Source: Geobacter sp. AOG1
GTDB lineage: Bacteria; Desulfobacterota; Desulfuromonadia; Geobacterales; Geobacteraceae
DNA: 64,000 bases
Direction of reading: 5' to 3'
NCBI RefSeq assembly: GCF_019972315.1
Contig: NZ_BLIZ01000001.1
Coordinates: forward strand, 1,976,513-2,040,512
Below, piece after piece: positions 44,100 through 53,022 of the stretch. Numbering within the stretch: the stretch's first letter is position 1; the number at the start of each line of letters is the position of its first letter. The translations under genes were made by a program, and so were the position numbers. The notes under the pieces are model-generated. The model was not told the DNA's origin and made no database searches. It saw only the letters and a program-made list of their open reading frames with translations.

Positions 44100-45197
44100 G
44101 TGCGCAAGACATACGTAGCGGATATCAGGGAACGGGACCAGGTGGACGCGGTCTTCCTCGTCAAGGACAAGATCATGGCCATGGCCAAGAATGGCAAGCC
44201 GTACCTGACGCTTCGCCTCATGGACAAGAGCGGCGAGGTGGAGGCCAAGGTGTGGGACAACGTGGATACCTTCGCGGCCACCTTCGAGCGGGACGACTTC
44301 ATTTCCATCCGGAGCAAGGCGACGGTCTACCTGGGGAAGATGCAGCTGATCATTTCCGAACTGCGGCGGATCCCGGATGAGGAAGTGGAACTGGCGGATT
44401 TCCTCCCCGAAACGGACCGCAGCATCCAGGAGATGGAGGCCGAACTGGCGGAACTTCTCACGACCCTTACGGACGACAACATCCGGCGGCTCCTGTCAGC
44501 CTTTTTCGACGACCCGCTGCTCATGGCCAGCTACCGGCTGGCTCCGGCGGCCAAGGGGATGCACCATGTCTACCTGGGGGGGCTTTTGGAGCACTCTCTT
44601 GCGGTGGCCCGGCTGGTAGACCGTATCGTTCCGCTCTACTCGGGGATCAACCGTGACCTCCTCATTGCCGGGGCGCTGCTCCACGACGTGGGGAAGGTGC
44701 GGGAGATGGCCTACCAGCGCTCCTTCGACTACACCGACGAGGGGAAACTCCTGGGTCACATCACCATCGGCGTGGAGATGATTCAGGAGAAGCTCGTTAC
44801 TCTTCACGGGTTTCCGCCGGAGTTGGCCATGCTCCTCAAGCATATGCTCCTTTCCCACCATGGCCAGTACGAATTCGGTTCCCCCAAGCGTCCCAAAACG
44901 CTGGAGGCGACCATTCTCAACTATCTGGACGATCTTGATTCCAAGATCAACGGCATTCGTACTCATATCCGGAAGGAGCCGGACAATCCGTCCCGCTGGA
45001 CCGCCTACCATCGCCTCTATGACCGCTATTTCTTCAAGGAGAACGGTCTTGATGGGGAAGAACCGCTGCCGGTGGAGGTGGTGCCCGATGAACCGGTGCC
45101 TCCTCCCCGCGAGCAGGTCCGGGAGGAGAAAGAACGGAAAAGCTTTCACAACAACCCTTTCGAGCAGCTGAAGGAAAAGAACCTGGACCTGTTCTGA
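44100..45197 (+). CDS. YhaM-like 3'-5' exoribonuclease (OB-HD)
   Basis: The 365-residue protein has an N-terminal OB-fold nucleic-acid domain (about 1-95) and an HD domain with HHVYLGGLLEHSLAVARL near 155-172 and LLHDVGKVREM near 193-203. This is the layout of YhaM-type 3'-5' exonucleases and of CMP-binding-factor-like proteins. The C-terminal 60 residues are charged. The start is uncertain: GTG 44100 begins the conserved region behind AAGGG, while ATG 43995 would add 35 residues and would overlap the upstream stop. Confidence 0.82.
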   Translation: MRKTYVADIRERDQVDAVFLVKDKIMAMAKNGKPYLTLRLMDKSGEVEAKVWDNVDTFAATFERDDFISIRSKATVYLGKMQLIISELRRIPDEEVELADFLPETDRSIQEMEAELAELLTTLTDDNIRRLLSAFFDDPLLMASYRLAPAAKGMHHVYLGGLLEHSLAVARLVDRIVPLYSGINRDLLIAGALLHDVGKVREMAYQRSFDYTDEGKLLGHITIGVEMIQEKLVTLHGFPPELAMLLKHMLLSHHGQYEFGSPKRPKTLEATILNYLDDLDSKINGIRTHIRKEPDNPSRWTAYHRLYDRYFFKENGLDGEEPLPVEVVPDEPVPPPREQVREEKERKSFHNNPFEQLKEKNLDLF

Positions 45198-45234
45198 CGG
45201 GGCAATTTTTTGATCAACATAAGCGAGGAATTAG

Positions 45235-45864
45235 ATGATATTTGAAACCGTTGTGGTCGGTCCGCTGGAGGTGAACTGCTTCATCCTCGGCTGCGCGGAG
45301 ACCGGCGAGGGGGTGGTGGTCGATCCGGGGGCCGATGGTGAGCGGATCCTGGCCACCGTTAGCCGCCTTGGGCTGAAGATCAGCTACGTCATCAATACCC
45401 ACGGTCACTTCGACCATGTGGGGGGGAACAAGTCTGTCCTGGCTGCCACCGGTGCCCAGCTCTTTATCCACGAGAGTGACATACCCTTTCTTACTCGTGC
45501 CGCCGACGTTGCCGCCATGTACAACCTCGTTACGGAGAACTCCCCCCGTCCCGACCGGCTGCTGGAAGATGGGATGACCATCACGTTCGGTACTCACTCC
45601 ATCCGGGTGCTCCATACGCCGGGGCATACGCCGGGGGGATGCTGTCTCTATCTGGCAGAAGCGGGGATTGTCATTACGGGAGACACCCTGTTTGCCGATG
45701 GGGTGGGGAGGACCGATTTCCCCGGAAGTTCCCACCAGGCACTGATCGACAGCATCCGCGACCAGCTCATGACCCTGCCGGACGAGACCCGGGCCTATCC
45801 GGGACATGGCCCGGCCACCACCATCGGTCACGAACGGCGGCACAATCCGTACATTTCCCTCTGA
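45235..45864 (+). CDS. Metallo-beta-lactamase fold hydrolase (glyoxalase II-like)
   Basis: The 209-residue protein has the THGHFDHVGG motif near 54-63, the HTPGHTPGG motif near 123-131, ITGDTLFADGVGRTDFPG near 144-161, and a final metal His in YPGHGPATTIGHE near 186-198. Such hydrolases act on thioesters or similar substrates; substrate is unknown. GAGGAATTAG precedes ATG 45235. The gene is 10 bp before coaBC. Confidence 0.88.
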   Translation: MIFETVVVGPLEVNCFILGCAETGEGVVVDPGADGERILATVSRLGLKISYVINTHGHFDHVGGNKSVLAATGAQLFIHESDIPFLTRAADVAAMYNLVTENSPRPDRLLEDGMTITFGTHSIRVLHTPGHTPGGCCLYLAEAGIVITGDTLFADGVGRTDFPGSSHQALIDSIRDQLMTLPDETRAYPGHGPATTIGHERRHNPYISL

Positions 45865-45874
45865 CGGAGGCACT

Positions 45875-47080
45875 ATGCTGAAGGATAAAGTGGTAGTTCT
45901 CGGCGTTACCGGCGGGATCGCCGCCTACAAAGCGGTGGAGCTTCTCCGTCTGCTGACCAAGGCCGGCGCCACCGTCCATGTCATCATGACCCGGTCTGCC
46001 ACGGAGTTCGTGACCCCGCTCACGTTCCAGACCCTCTCCATGAATCCGGTCCATACGGAGCTGTTCAACCTCATCTCCGAGCAGGAGATCGGCCATATCT
46101 CCCTGGCCGACCGGGCGGACCTGCTCATCATCGCCCCGGCCACTGCCAACGTCATCGGCAAGCTGGCTCACGGCATTGCCGACGACATGCTCACCACCAC
46201 GGTAATGGCTACGAAAGCGCCGGTCCTCATCGCCCCGGCCATGAACGTCAACATGTACCAGAACCCTCTCTATCAGGAGAACGAGGTGCGTCTCGAGGCC
46301 CACGGCTACCTCTTCGTGGAGCCTGCCCGAGGGATGCTCGCCTGCGGTTGGGAGGGGGAGGGGAAGCTCCAGGAACCGTCAATCATTTTCGAGGCGGCCC
46401 TGGCAGCCCTGACTCCCAAGGACCTGGCGGGAGAGCGCGTGCTGGTGACGGCCGGACCGACCCGGGAGGAACTGGACCCGGTCCGCTTCATCAGCAACTA
46501 CTCCTCGGGCAAGATGGGGTATGCCATTGCCCGGGCGGCCAGTCGCCGTGGGGCAAAGGTCACCCTGGTGGCCGGCCCGACCTGCCTCGATGCCCCCTGG
46601 GGGATGGAGACCATTCCGGTCACCAGTGCCCGGGAGATGCGGGATGCGGTACTGGCGCGGTTCTCGTCCTCGTCCATCGTTATCAAGGCGGCGGCCGTGG
46701 CGGACTACCGCCCCGCCCGCCGGGCAACGGACAAGGTCAAGAAGACCGACCAGCCCGAAACCATCGAACTGGTGCGCAATCCCGATATCCTGGCAGAGCT
46801 GGGGACGAACAAGGGGGGACAGCTCCTGGTCGGCTTTGCCGCCGAGACCGAAAGCCTCCTGGAGAATGCCGGGAAGAAGCTGAACGAGAAGAACCTGGAT
46901 ATGGTTGTGGCCAATGATGTGGGGCAGGCCGGGGCTGGCTTCAACGTGGACACCAACATCGTCAGGCTCCTCTACCGGGATGGCCGGGTGGAAGAGCTTT
47001 CCCTCATGGGAAAGGACGCGCTGGCGGACGTGATTCTCGACCGGGTGATGGAAGCGAAAAAAGTGAAAAGCGAAAAGTGA
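45875..47080 (+). CDS. coaBC: Bifunctional phosphopantothenoylcysteine synthetase/decarboxylase
   Basis: CoaBC makes 4'-phosphopantetheine from phosphopantothenate and cysteine in CoA synthesis. The 401-residue fusion has the decarboxylase half (VTGGIAAYKAVELLR near 9-23, the His in the SxA-type motif ADLLIIAPATANVIGKLAHGIADD, and PAMNVNMYQNP near 123-133) and the synthetase half (TAGPTREELDPVRFISNYSSGKMG near 192-215, AAVADYRP, and KIKK-like KVKKTDQPETIEL). ACGGAGG precedes ATG 45875. Confidence 0.96.
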   Translation: MLKDKVVVLGVTGGIAAYKAVELLRLLTKAGATVHVIMTRSATEFVTPLTFQTLSMNPVHTELFNLISEQEIGHISLADRADLLIIAPATANVIGKLAHGIADDMLTTTVMATKAPVLIAPAMNVNMYQNPLYQENEVRLEAHGYLFVEPARGMLACGWEGEGKLQEPSIIFEAALAALTPKDLAGERVLVTAGPTREELDPVRFISNYSSGKMGYAIARAASRRGAKVTLVAGPTCLDAPWGMETIPVTSAREMRDAVLARFSSSSIVIKAAAVADYRPARRATDKVKKTDQPETIELVRNPDILAELGTNKGGQLLVGFAAETESLLENAGKKLNEKNLDMVVANDVGQAGAGFNVDTNIVRLLYRDGRVEELSLMGKDALADVILDRVMEAKKVKSEK

Positions 47081-47084
47081 AAGG

Positions 47085-47993
47085 TTATTCGGTGGAGAGT
47101 ATCTGCAGGAGCTGCTCTGGTTCCCAGATCGCCTCGCGCAGCTTACCCTTCATCTCATCCAGCTGCTCCAGGGCCTGTTCCTTGGTGAGCTTGCCGCTTC
47201 GGTAGAGGAGCCTCAGGTTCTTGCGCACCGCTTCGGCGGTCACCAGTGCCCGCTCGCCAGTGGGGTCGGCGTGGAAGTAACGTGATTCCTCCATCCCGTT
47301 GAGGAAGTCGAACACCGCCTCTTGGGCGAGCCCCATGTACTCCTCCCGGTCGCTCTCTTCCAGGTTGTAGCGAGAGGTGTCGCTCAAGGTCTGCAGCACC
47401 TGCTGCCACTTTTCCAGCCGGCTCACCAGGAGGATGGAGTTGAAGATCCGCTTGTTGGTGCCGAAAGAGAAGATGGTGTCCGACAGGACTTTGCGCAGCA
47501 GGGCATCGTTGGCACGGTAGTTCTCCTGGGATACCTTCCGGGCGGTGTCCCATATCTCCCGCTCTACGAAGTTCTCGAAGCGCATCTCCCAGTAGGCATG
47601 CTTCAGGGTCAGGGTGGCGAAACTCCGCATCACCTTGTACGGGACGAAATAGTTGTGGGCTATGGTATCGGCTGCCAGGTGGGAGAGGTAGCCATAGGCG
47701 CAGGCCTTCTGGGGATCGGGGCCGGCGTTCTCCAGGACCTTCATGCCGACCCGCCAGCGGTGGCAGTGGAGGAGGAAGTGGGTGAATTTCTTGCCGATGG
47801 TGATGTCGGCGGCGATGCAGCCGTAGAGGAAGTCGTAGGGGTAGGCACCGATAACGGCGGCGACGGCGGGACGGACTGCCGTCAGGTTGTTCAGTACCGC
47901 GGTTCCCAGCTGCAGATGAATACCACCCCCCCAGGCCAGGGCGTCGGCGGGGGTGCATATGATAAGCAGCAGCGCTGCCCCGATGAATAGCAT
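47085..47993 (-). CDS. Zinc-dependent phospholipase C-like exported protein
   Basis: The 302-residue product has a signal peptide (about 1-19), then WGGGIHLQLGTAVL near 20-33 and several His/Asp positions typical of the zinc-dependent PLC family: GCIAADITIGKKFTHFLLHCHRW near 58-80 and GYLSHLAADTIAHNYFVP near 98-115. It probably binds zinc and is secreted. The substrate is unknown. The start at 47993 has no clear ribosome site; longer frames would overlap the divergent UDG gene. Confidence 0.75.
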   Translation of the reverse strand: MLFIGAALLLIICTPADALAWGGGIHLQLGTAVLNNLTAVRPAVAAVIGAYPYDFLYGCIAADITIGKKFTHFLLHCHRWRVGMKVLENAGPDPQKACAYGYLSHLAADTIAHNYFVPYKVMRSFATLTLKHAYWEMRFENFVEREIWDTARKVSQENYRANDALLRKVLSDTIFSFGTNKRIFNSILLVSRLEKWQQVLQTLSDTSRYNLEESDREEYMGLAQEAVFDFLNGMEESRYFHADPTGERALVTAEAVRKNLRLLYRSGKLTKEQALEQLDEMKGKLREAIWEPEQLLQILSTE

Positions 47994-48040
47994 AGGGGCA
48001 AATGATATTGAATATTTACGCAAATGTAAAGGAGTTTGGG

Positions 48041-48808
48041 ATGACGGCTGATGGAGCGGCGGCCGACCTGGTCGCCGCGTTGAAGGCGTACCTTGAGGAA
48101 CTGCGGGAAAGTGGAGTGGATGGACTGCCATGGGTTCCAGCGCAGGAGATTGCAGCGGTTCCGGCCAAGGCTGGTGCGGGTGGGGACGTTCCTGCAGCCG
48201 TAGCCAACGAAGCGGCGGCCGACGGGGAAAGTCTTGACCGTATCAGGGGAGACCTGGGGGCGTGCCAGCGGTGCGCCCTTGGCGCGACCAGGACCAACCT
48301 CGTGTTCGGAGTGGGAAATCCCCGGGCTCGGATCGTCTTCGTCGGGGAGGCGCCCGGCCGGGATGAGGACTTGCAGGGGGAGCCGTTCGTGGGGGAAGCG
48401 GGGCAACTTTTGAACCGTATTATTACCCGGATGGGGCTGAAGCGCGAGGACGTTTACATCTGCAACGTTCTCAAGTGTCGCCCGCCGGGTAACCGCAACC
48501 CGGAACCAGCCGAGATGGAACAGTGCGGGCCGTTCATGCTTCGGCAGGTGAAGGCGATCGCCCCCGAGGCCATAGTAACGCTCGGCACCTTTGCCACCCA
48601 GGCCCTCCTGGGGACGAAGGCCCCCATCTCGAAGCTGCGCGGCAAGTTCCACGATTACCACGGCATCCCCCTCATGCCGACCTTTCACCCTTCGTTTTTA
48701 CTGCACAACAAAAAGGATACGAGTAAGTTCTGGAATGTCTGGGATGACATGGTGCAGGTGTTGAAAAAACTTGCTATGGCGGTGCCTGACGTCAAGCGGA
48801 AAGATTGA
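48041..48808 (+). CDS. Uracil-DNA glycosylase, Fe-S type (family 4/5)
   Basis: The 255-residue enzyme removes uracil from DNA. It shows ACQRCALGATRTNLVFGVGNP near 80-100, with Cys pair for the 4Fe-4S cluster, VGEAPGRDEDLQGEPFVGEAGQLL near 107-130, NVLKCRPPGNRNPEPAE near 144-160, and the His motif PTFHPSFLL near 219-227. About 75 N-terminal residues precede the catalytic domain and are Ala-rich. AAGGAG lies 7 bases before ATG 48041. Confidence 0.9.
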   Translation: MTADGAAADLVAALKAYLEELRESGVDGLPWVPAQEIAAVPAKAGAGGDVPAAVANEAAADGESLDRIRGDLGACQRCALGATRTNLVFGVGNPRARIVFVGEAPGRDEDLQGEPFVGEAGQLLNRIITRMGLKREDVYICNVLKCRPPGNRNPEPAEMEQCGPFMLRQVKAIAPEAIVTLGTFATQALLGTKAPISKLRGKFHDYHGIPLMPTFHPSFLLHNKKDTSKFWNVWDDMVQVLKKLAMAVPDVKRKD

Positions 48809-49275
48809 TGCATAGGGGTAGCATGGGAGGATTTGTGTACAAGAAAGTCTACGAAGAGCCGATGACCGCAGGAACGCCGCTGCCGTTCCGGTTGCCGGAA
48901 TGGATCGCCTGCGCGCCGTTCGAGGAATACCTGGGGATGGATATCCTGGAGGCGCGGGATGGCATGGCGGTGCTCACCATGCCGTTCAAGGTGAAGCTGG
49001 CCCAGGGGAAAGGGCTCATGCACGGCGGCGCGGTGACGTCCCTGGCCGACACGGCGGTGGCCATGGCGATCAAGAGCGTTCTGCCGGAGGATACCCACTT
49101 TGCAACCATCGAGCTGGGGCTGAAGTTCCATGCACCGGTGCGGGGAGGGACGGTGAAGGCGGTGGCGCGCGTAGCGGAGCGGGACGACCGGACTATTCGG
49201 GGGGAGGCGGAGGTCTTCGATGGGGACGGGACGAAGGTGGCAACTTTCCACTCGGTGTTCAAAGTCAAAAAATAA
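48808..49275 (+). CDS. PaaI-type hotdog thioesterase
   Basis: The 155-residue protein has the PaaI motif GLMHGGAVTSLADTAVAMAI near 68-87, followed by ELGLKFHAPVRGGTVKAVA, typical of a hotdog-fold acyl-CoA thioesterase. The catalytic Asp would be in SLADTAV. ATG 48808 shares a base with the preceding stop. GTG 48835 and ATG 48823 are alternatives. The substrate is unknown. Confidence 0.85.
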   Translation: MHRGSMGGFVYKKVYEEPMTAGTPLPFRLPEWIACAPFEEYLGMDILEARDGMAVLTMPFKVKLAQGKGLMHGGAVTSLADTAVAMAIKSVLPEDTHFATIELGLKFHAPVRGGTVKAVARVAERDDRTIRGEAEVFDGDGTKVATFHSVFKVKK

Positions 49276-49349
49276 ATCATAGGCGAATCTTGTATGCGCT
49301 CACCGTCATGGGCAATCACAAGATCGTTCTCCGTTGTCGCGAGAATGAT

Positions 49350-49376
49350 AAGGGCATCCGTTGGATGCCCTTTTTT
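49350..49376 (+). terminator. Terminator after thioesterase gene
   Basis: GGGCATCC-GTT-GGATGCCC is followed by six T residues. It ends the UDG-thioesterase unit and separates it from the next gene. Confidence 0.85.
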
Positions 49377-49502
49377 CGTGCCGGGGAAAAATGTCCGTAG
49401 GTGCCTCCCGATGGGCACAATTCGGCCGATTTGTATTTCCCGGGAAGAATTGTAAGCTTACCTGTATCCATAGCTGTAGTAGTAAGCGATTAGGAGGTGA
49501 CC

Positions 49503-50858
49503 ATGGCAAAAGAGCGTTTGGTGATTATAGGCGGTGATGCGGCGGGAATGAGCGCCGCATCCCAGGCTAAACGCCGGAACACCGATCTGGAGATCGTCGT
49601 TTTTGAGAGGAGTCCGCACACCTCATTTTCTGCCTGAGGGATTCCCTACTATGTCGGCCGGGTTGTCGACAGGGAAGAGGCACTCGTTATCCGCACTCCG
49701 GAAAAGTTCCGGGCCCGGGATGGAATTGATGTCAGAATCCTCCACGAAGTTGAAGAGATCGATGCGGCGGCGGGAAAGGTGCGGGTACGTGACCTGCAAC
49801 GTGGCCGCGTGGCGTGGGAAGCCTATGATCAACTCGTGATAGCCACCGGCGCGGTGCCGATCTGCCCGGACCTTCCCGGCGCTGACGCCGTCGCCGTCTG
49901 CGGAGTGAATACCCTGCAGAGCGGTATCGAGCTGCGCCGAATCCTGGATGACGGAGGCGCAAAAAGGGGAGTTGTCGTGGGCGGGGGCTACATAGGCCTG
50001 GAGATGGCGGAAGCCCTGGTCAGGCGCGGCCTGGAGGTATCGCTGATAGACAGGTCTCCCGAGGTGATGGGAACCCTCGATGACGACATGGGGCAGCTGG
50101 TTTCCCAGGCACTGCGGGATTTTGGGGTGACCCTCTATCTGGAGGAAGCTCTCACGGGATTCGAGACAAAAGGGGGGAAAGTTACGGGAGTCGTGACCGA
50201 CAAGCGGAGCCTTCCGGTCGACATCGTGGTCCTCGGCCTCGGCGTGCGGCCCAATACCGCGCTTGCCGCGGCGGCGGGCGTTCCCCTCGGGGGAAAAGGC
50301 TCGATCCGGGTGAATGGACGGATGGAAACCGGCATGGCCGGCATCTGGGCGGCAGGGGATTGCGCTGAGTCGTTCCATCTGGTCAGTCGCAGACCCTTCT
50401 ACATAGCCCTCGGCACCGTCGCCAACCGCCAGGGGCGGGTAGCGGGCATCAATCTGGGAGGGGGGTATGCCACGTTTCCCGGGGTAGTGGGGACAGCGGT
50501 CACAAAAATCTGTCAGGTGGAAGTGGCCCGTACCGGGCTTCAGGAAAAGGAGCTCGGGGTGTTGGGCATCGAGTGGGAGAGCGCCGTAATCAAGAGCCGG
50601 ACCAAGGCGGGATACTTCCCCGGCGCAGGTGAGATAACGGTGAAGGTGCTGGCTGAAAGAGGCAGTGGCCGCCTGCTTGGAGGCCAGATTGTGGGGATGG
50701 AAGGTTCGGCCAAGCGGATAGACACCCTGGCGACCTGCCTTCATGCCGGCTTGACGGTGGAAGAGATGATCAATCTCGACCTCGGCTACGCGCCCCCCTT
50801 TTCACCGGTCTGGGACCCGGTCGTGACCGCTGCGCGTGAGGTGGTCAAGAAGCTTTAA
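49503..50858 (+). CDS. Predicted selenoprotein: CoA-disulfide reductase/NADH oxidase-like flavoprotein
   Basis: From ATG 49503 (ribosome site AGGAGG 5' of it) a single frame of 451 codons runs to 50858, with one in-frame TGA at 49635-49637 (codon 45). The translation on either side is conserved: VIIGGDAAGMSAASQAKRR (FAD motif), then HTSFSA-TGA-GIPYYV. Family members have a redox-active Cys at exactly this position (SFSACGIPYY-like). Downstream are VVVGGGYIGLEMAEALVRRG (NAD motif), IWAAGDCAE and the dimerisation domain. A SECIS-like hairpin follows the TGA. Selenocysteine is the best reading. The substrate may be a CoA disulfide, persulfide or oxygen. Confidence 0.9.
49635..49676 (+). promoter_or_regulatory. 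SECIS-like element with Sec TGA
   Basis: After TGA 49635-49637, TTCCC (49642-49646) pairs with GGGAA (49672-49676), and TGTCG (49652-49656) pairs with CGACA (49667-49671), with a one-sided TACTA bulge. The apical loop (49657-49666) contains GGGTT, giving the GGU typical of bacterial SECIS loops, about 24-26 bases after the TGA. Confidence 0.75.
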
Positions 50859-50948
50859 CAGGCCAGAGTTAAACGTTCTATGAAAAGGACCTGTAGCCCG
50901 CATGGCGTCTCCCTCAATACGGTGGCAACTGTGGAAAGCAGACGCTCG

Positions 50949-50980
50949 CTCGCCCGGTTCAATGATTCGAACCGGGCGAG
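50949..50980. terminator. Perfect 12-bp hairpin between convergent genes
   Basis: CTCGCCCGGTTC (50949-50960) and GAACCGGGCGAG (50969-50980) form a perfect stem with an 8-base loop between the predicted selenoprotein and the converging YceI gene. There is no U-tract on either strand, so it may be an mRNA-stabilising barrier rather than an intrinsic terminator. Confidence 0.55.
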
Positions 50981-51023
50981 TTGTCAGTGCTGATACCCAA
51001 AGTCCAGTGAGTTAGTTAAAATC

Positions 51024-51614
51024 CTATTTCTTGATCATTTCGATTTCCAGGGTGATGGTCACTTCTTCACCCACGGCAACACCGCCGGTTTCCAGGGCTG
51101 CGTTCCAGACCAGGCCGAAATCCTTGCGATTGATTGTGGTGCTGGCCGTTGCACCGCGCCGGATGTTGCCCCACGGGTCCTTACTCTCTTTAGACAAACC
51201 GTCCACATTAAGCACTACCTGGCGGGTCACGCCGTGCAGCGTCAGGTCGCCCGTGACTTTCAGCTTGTCCTTGCCGACCGTTGCTATCTTTTGCGATACG
51301 AAGGTCATGGTAGGGTATTTGGCCACATCGAAGAAATCGCTGCTCCGGAGGTGTTCATCCCGCTTCTGCACGTTGGTATTGACGGAAGTGGTGTCGATAG
51401 TGACGTTCACCTTTGACTTGGTGATGTCCTTGTCGTTGAGTTCGACAGTGCCCGTGTACTTGTCGAAACTTCCCTTGACATTGGATACCATCAGGTGACG
51501 CACCTTGAACCCCACGTTGGAGTGGTCGGTATCGATATTCCAGGTCGAGGCCGAGGCGAAGGCCGGAAGGGCCAGGGTGGTAACTACGGCTAGTAACTTG
51601 ATAAAACGTTTCAT
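51024..51614 (-). CDS. YceI family periplasmic protein
   Basis: The 196-residue precursor has a signal peptide (about 1-22, ending ASAS) and the lipocalin-like YceI domain: WNIDTDHSNVGFKVRHLMVSNVKG near 25-48 and LTLHGVTRQVVLNVDG near 125-140. YceI proteins bind isoprenoid-like lipids. It is divergent from a MarR-type regulator gene, with a possible shared operator at 51657-51671. Confidence 0.9.
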   Translation of the reverse strand: MKRFIKLLAVVTTLALPAFASASTWNIDTDHSNVGFKVRHLMVSNVKGSFDKYTGTVELNDKDITKSKVNVTIDTTSVNTNVQKRDEHLRSSDFFDVAKYPTMTFVSQKIATVGKDKLKVTGDLTLHGVTRQVVLNVDGLSKESKDPWGNIRRGATASTTINRKDFGLVWNAALETGGVAVGEEVTITLEIEMIKK

Positions 51615-51656
51615 GGTTTGAATGCTCCTTAAAGTGGTTTGTTATTAGAGGTATAG

Positions 51657-51671
51657 TGATTTAGCATTAAA
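51657..51671 (-). promoter_or_regulatory. Possible operator upstream of YceI gene
   Basis: The minus strand reads TTTAATGCTAAATCA, similar in 12 of 15 bases to TTTAATATCAAATGA upstream of the MarR gene. It is 43 bp upstream of the YceI start. A shared MarR-type regulator site is inferred. Confidence 0.4.
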
Positions 51672-51685
51672 AAATTTAGTTCCTT

Positions 51686-52144
51686 TTATTCCCTCCTTTC
51701 TCTTAGCCCAAGCATACGGCAAAGGCGTCCAAGTTCGTCCTGCTCGGTTTCCTCAAGAATGCCCATCTCCTCCACGATGGCAGCCAGAACGCGCGGGAAA
51801 ACCTCCGCAATCACCTGCTGTCCTTCGTTGGTCAGATGAATGGTGATAAAGCGCCGGTCCTCGGTGGCCCGCTCCCGTCGTGCCAGTCCCCGCCGCTCCA
51901 GGTTGTCGATGACCATGGTAATGTTGCCGGTGCTCTTGAGTATCTTCGTTGCAATATCGCGCTGGCAGAGAGGGCCCTTGTGAAACAGTGCCTCAAGAAT
52001 GCCGAACTGGCTTACGGTCAGATCGGTGGCTGCCATGATGCGGCCGGTGCGAGCCGTCACCGACTCTGCAGCCCGCATCAGCTTGGTATAGGCGTTCAAC
52101 GCCCTTTTTTCGGTGTCCGTATAGATCTCTGGTGATTTCTTCAT
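51686..52144 (-). CDS. MarR family transcriptional regulator
   Basis: The 152-residue protein has the MarR winged helix: SQFGILEALFHKGPLCQRDIA near 44-64, STGNITMVIDNLERRGLARRERATEDRRF near 69-97 (recognition helix and wing), and a dimerising C-terminus. ATG 52144 follows GGAG; longer frames are less likely. A near-palindrome of 19 bp lies 18 bp upstream of its start, suggesting autoregulation. The ligand is unknown. The enzymes downstream on the other strand may be part of its regulon. Confidence 0.88.
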   Translation of the reverse strand: MKKSPEIYTDTEKRALNAYTKLMRAAESVTARTGRIMAATDLTVSQFGILEALFHKGPLCQRDIATKILKSTGNITMVIDNLERRGLARRERATEDRRFITIHLTNEGQQVIAEVFPRVLAAIVEEMGILEETEQDELGRLCRMLGLRERRE

Positions 52145-52161
52145 GGCGTCTCCGTGTAACA

Positions 52162-52180
52162 TTAAATCATTTGATATTAA
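52162..52180. promoter_or_regulatory. Imperfect palindrome upstream of MarR gene
   Basis: TTAAATCATTTGATATTAA has an ATCA-tt-TGAT core and TTAA ends, with one extra base on one side. It lies 18 bp upstream of the MarR start, where a MarR dimer would repress. Confidence 0.5.
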
Positions 52181-52327
52181 ACTATTCCCGAAAGCGTTTC
52201 TTGTCAACTGATTTATTTAGGGAGCAAACTTATGGCTAGGGCTGGTCACGAAAATAGCCAATTGAATTTATGAATTGCAAAAGTACACTTCTGAAAGGTG
52301 TCAAATTCTTAAGGAAGGAATCACCTC

Positions 52328-52981
52328 ATGAACTATACGGAATTGCTCAATCCGCAGAACTCAGCCCTTGTCCTCATCGACTTTCAACCCCAGATGGTCT
52401 TCGGTGTTGCCAGCATCGACCGGCAGACCCTCTTCAACAACGTCATGCTCCTGGCCAAGGCGGCCAAGATCTTCAACGTGCCGACAATCCTCACCACGGT
52501 GGAGTCGAAAGGTTTCTCCGGCAACATGTGGCCGCAGATCCTCGACATCTTTCCCAACCAGGAACCGGTGGAACGAAGCTCCATGAACTCGTGGGAGGAC
52601 GCGAAATTCGTGGCGGCAGTGAAAGCTACCGGGCGGAAGAAGCTGGTCATGGCGGCCCTCTGGACCGAAGTCTGCCTGGCATTCCCGGCCTTGGAGGCAC
52701 TCAAGGCCGGCTATGATGTCTATGCCGTGGAAGACGCTTCGGGAGGGACCAGCGTCACCGCCCATAACGCCGCCATGCGCCGCGTCGAGCAGGCGGGTGC
52801 CGTGCCGATGACAGCGCTGCAGACCCTCCTTGAATACCAGCGTGACTGGGCGCGCAAGGACACCTATGACGCCGTTATCGAGGTAGTCAAGGAACACTGC
52901 GGCGCCTACGGCCAGGGGGTGGAGTACGCCTACACCATGGTGCACGGCGCACCTCCCAGCAGGAAAGGTGCTGGTCGTTGA
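52328..52981 (+). CDS. Isochorismatase-family hydrolase (YcaC-like)
   Basis: The 217-residue protein has the catalytic-triad positions of cysteine hydrolases: Asp in ALVLIDFQPQMVF near 13-25, a Lys in ATGRKKLVMAALWTEVCLAFP near 99-119 and the Cys in TEVCLAF. It is closest in pattern to the YcaC group of uncertain substrate. AAGGAA precedes ATG 52328. The next gene, an amidohydrolase, starts 42 bp later, so the two look like an operon. Confidence 0.85.
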   Translation: MNYTELLNPQNSALVLIDFQPQMVFGVASIDRQTLFNNVMLLAKAAKIFNVPTILTTVESKGFSGNMWPQILDIFPNQEPVERSSMNSWEDAKFVAAVKATGRKKLVMAALWTEVCLAFPALEALKAGYDVYAVEDASGGTSVTAHNAAMRRVEQAGAVPMTALQTLLEYQRDWARKDTYDAVIEVVKEHCGAYGQGVEYAYTMVHGAPPSRKGAGR

Positions 52982-53022
52982 CGACATAACAGCCCTGGGA
53001 AACGGGACCGGGAGGCAGCACT

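Noticed and set aside
49779-50858. Short flavoprotein beginning at 49779
   Set aside because: This would lack the FAD-binding domain. The frame from 49503 restores it if TGA 49635 is read as Sec.
50949-50980. tRNA-like sequence in the hairpin (GGTTC ... GAACC)
   Set aside because: No acceptor, D or anticodon arms fit around it; it is just a perfect hairpin.
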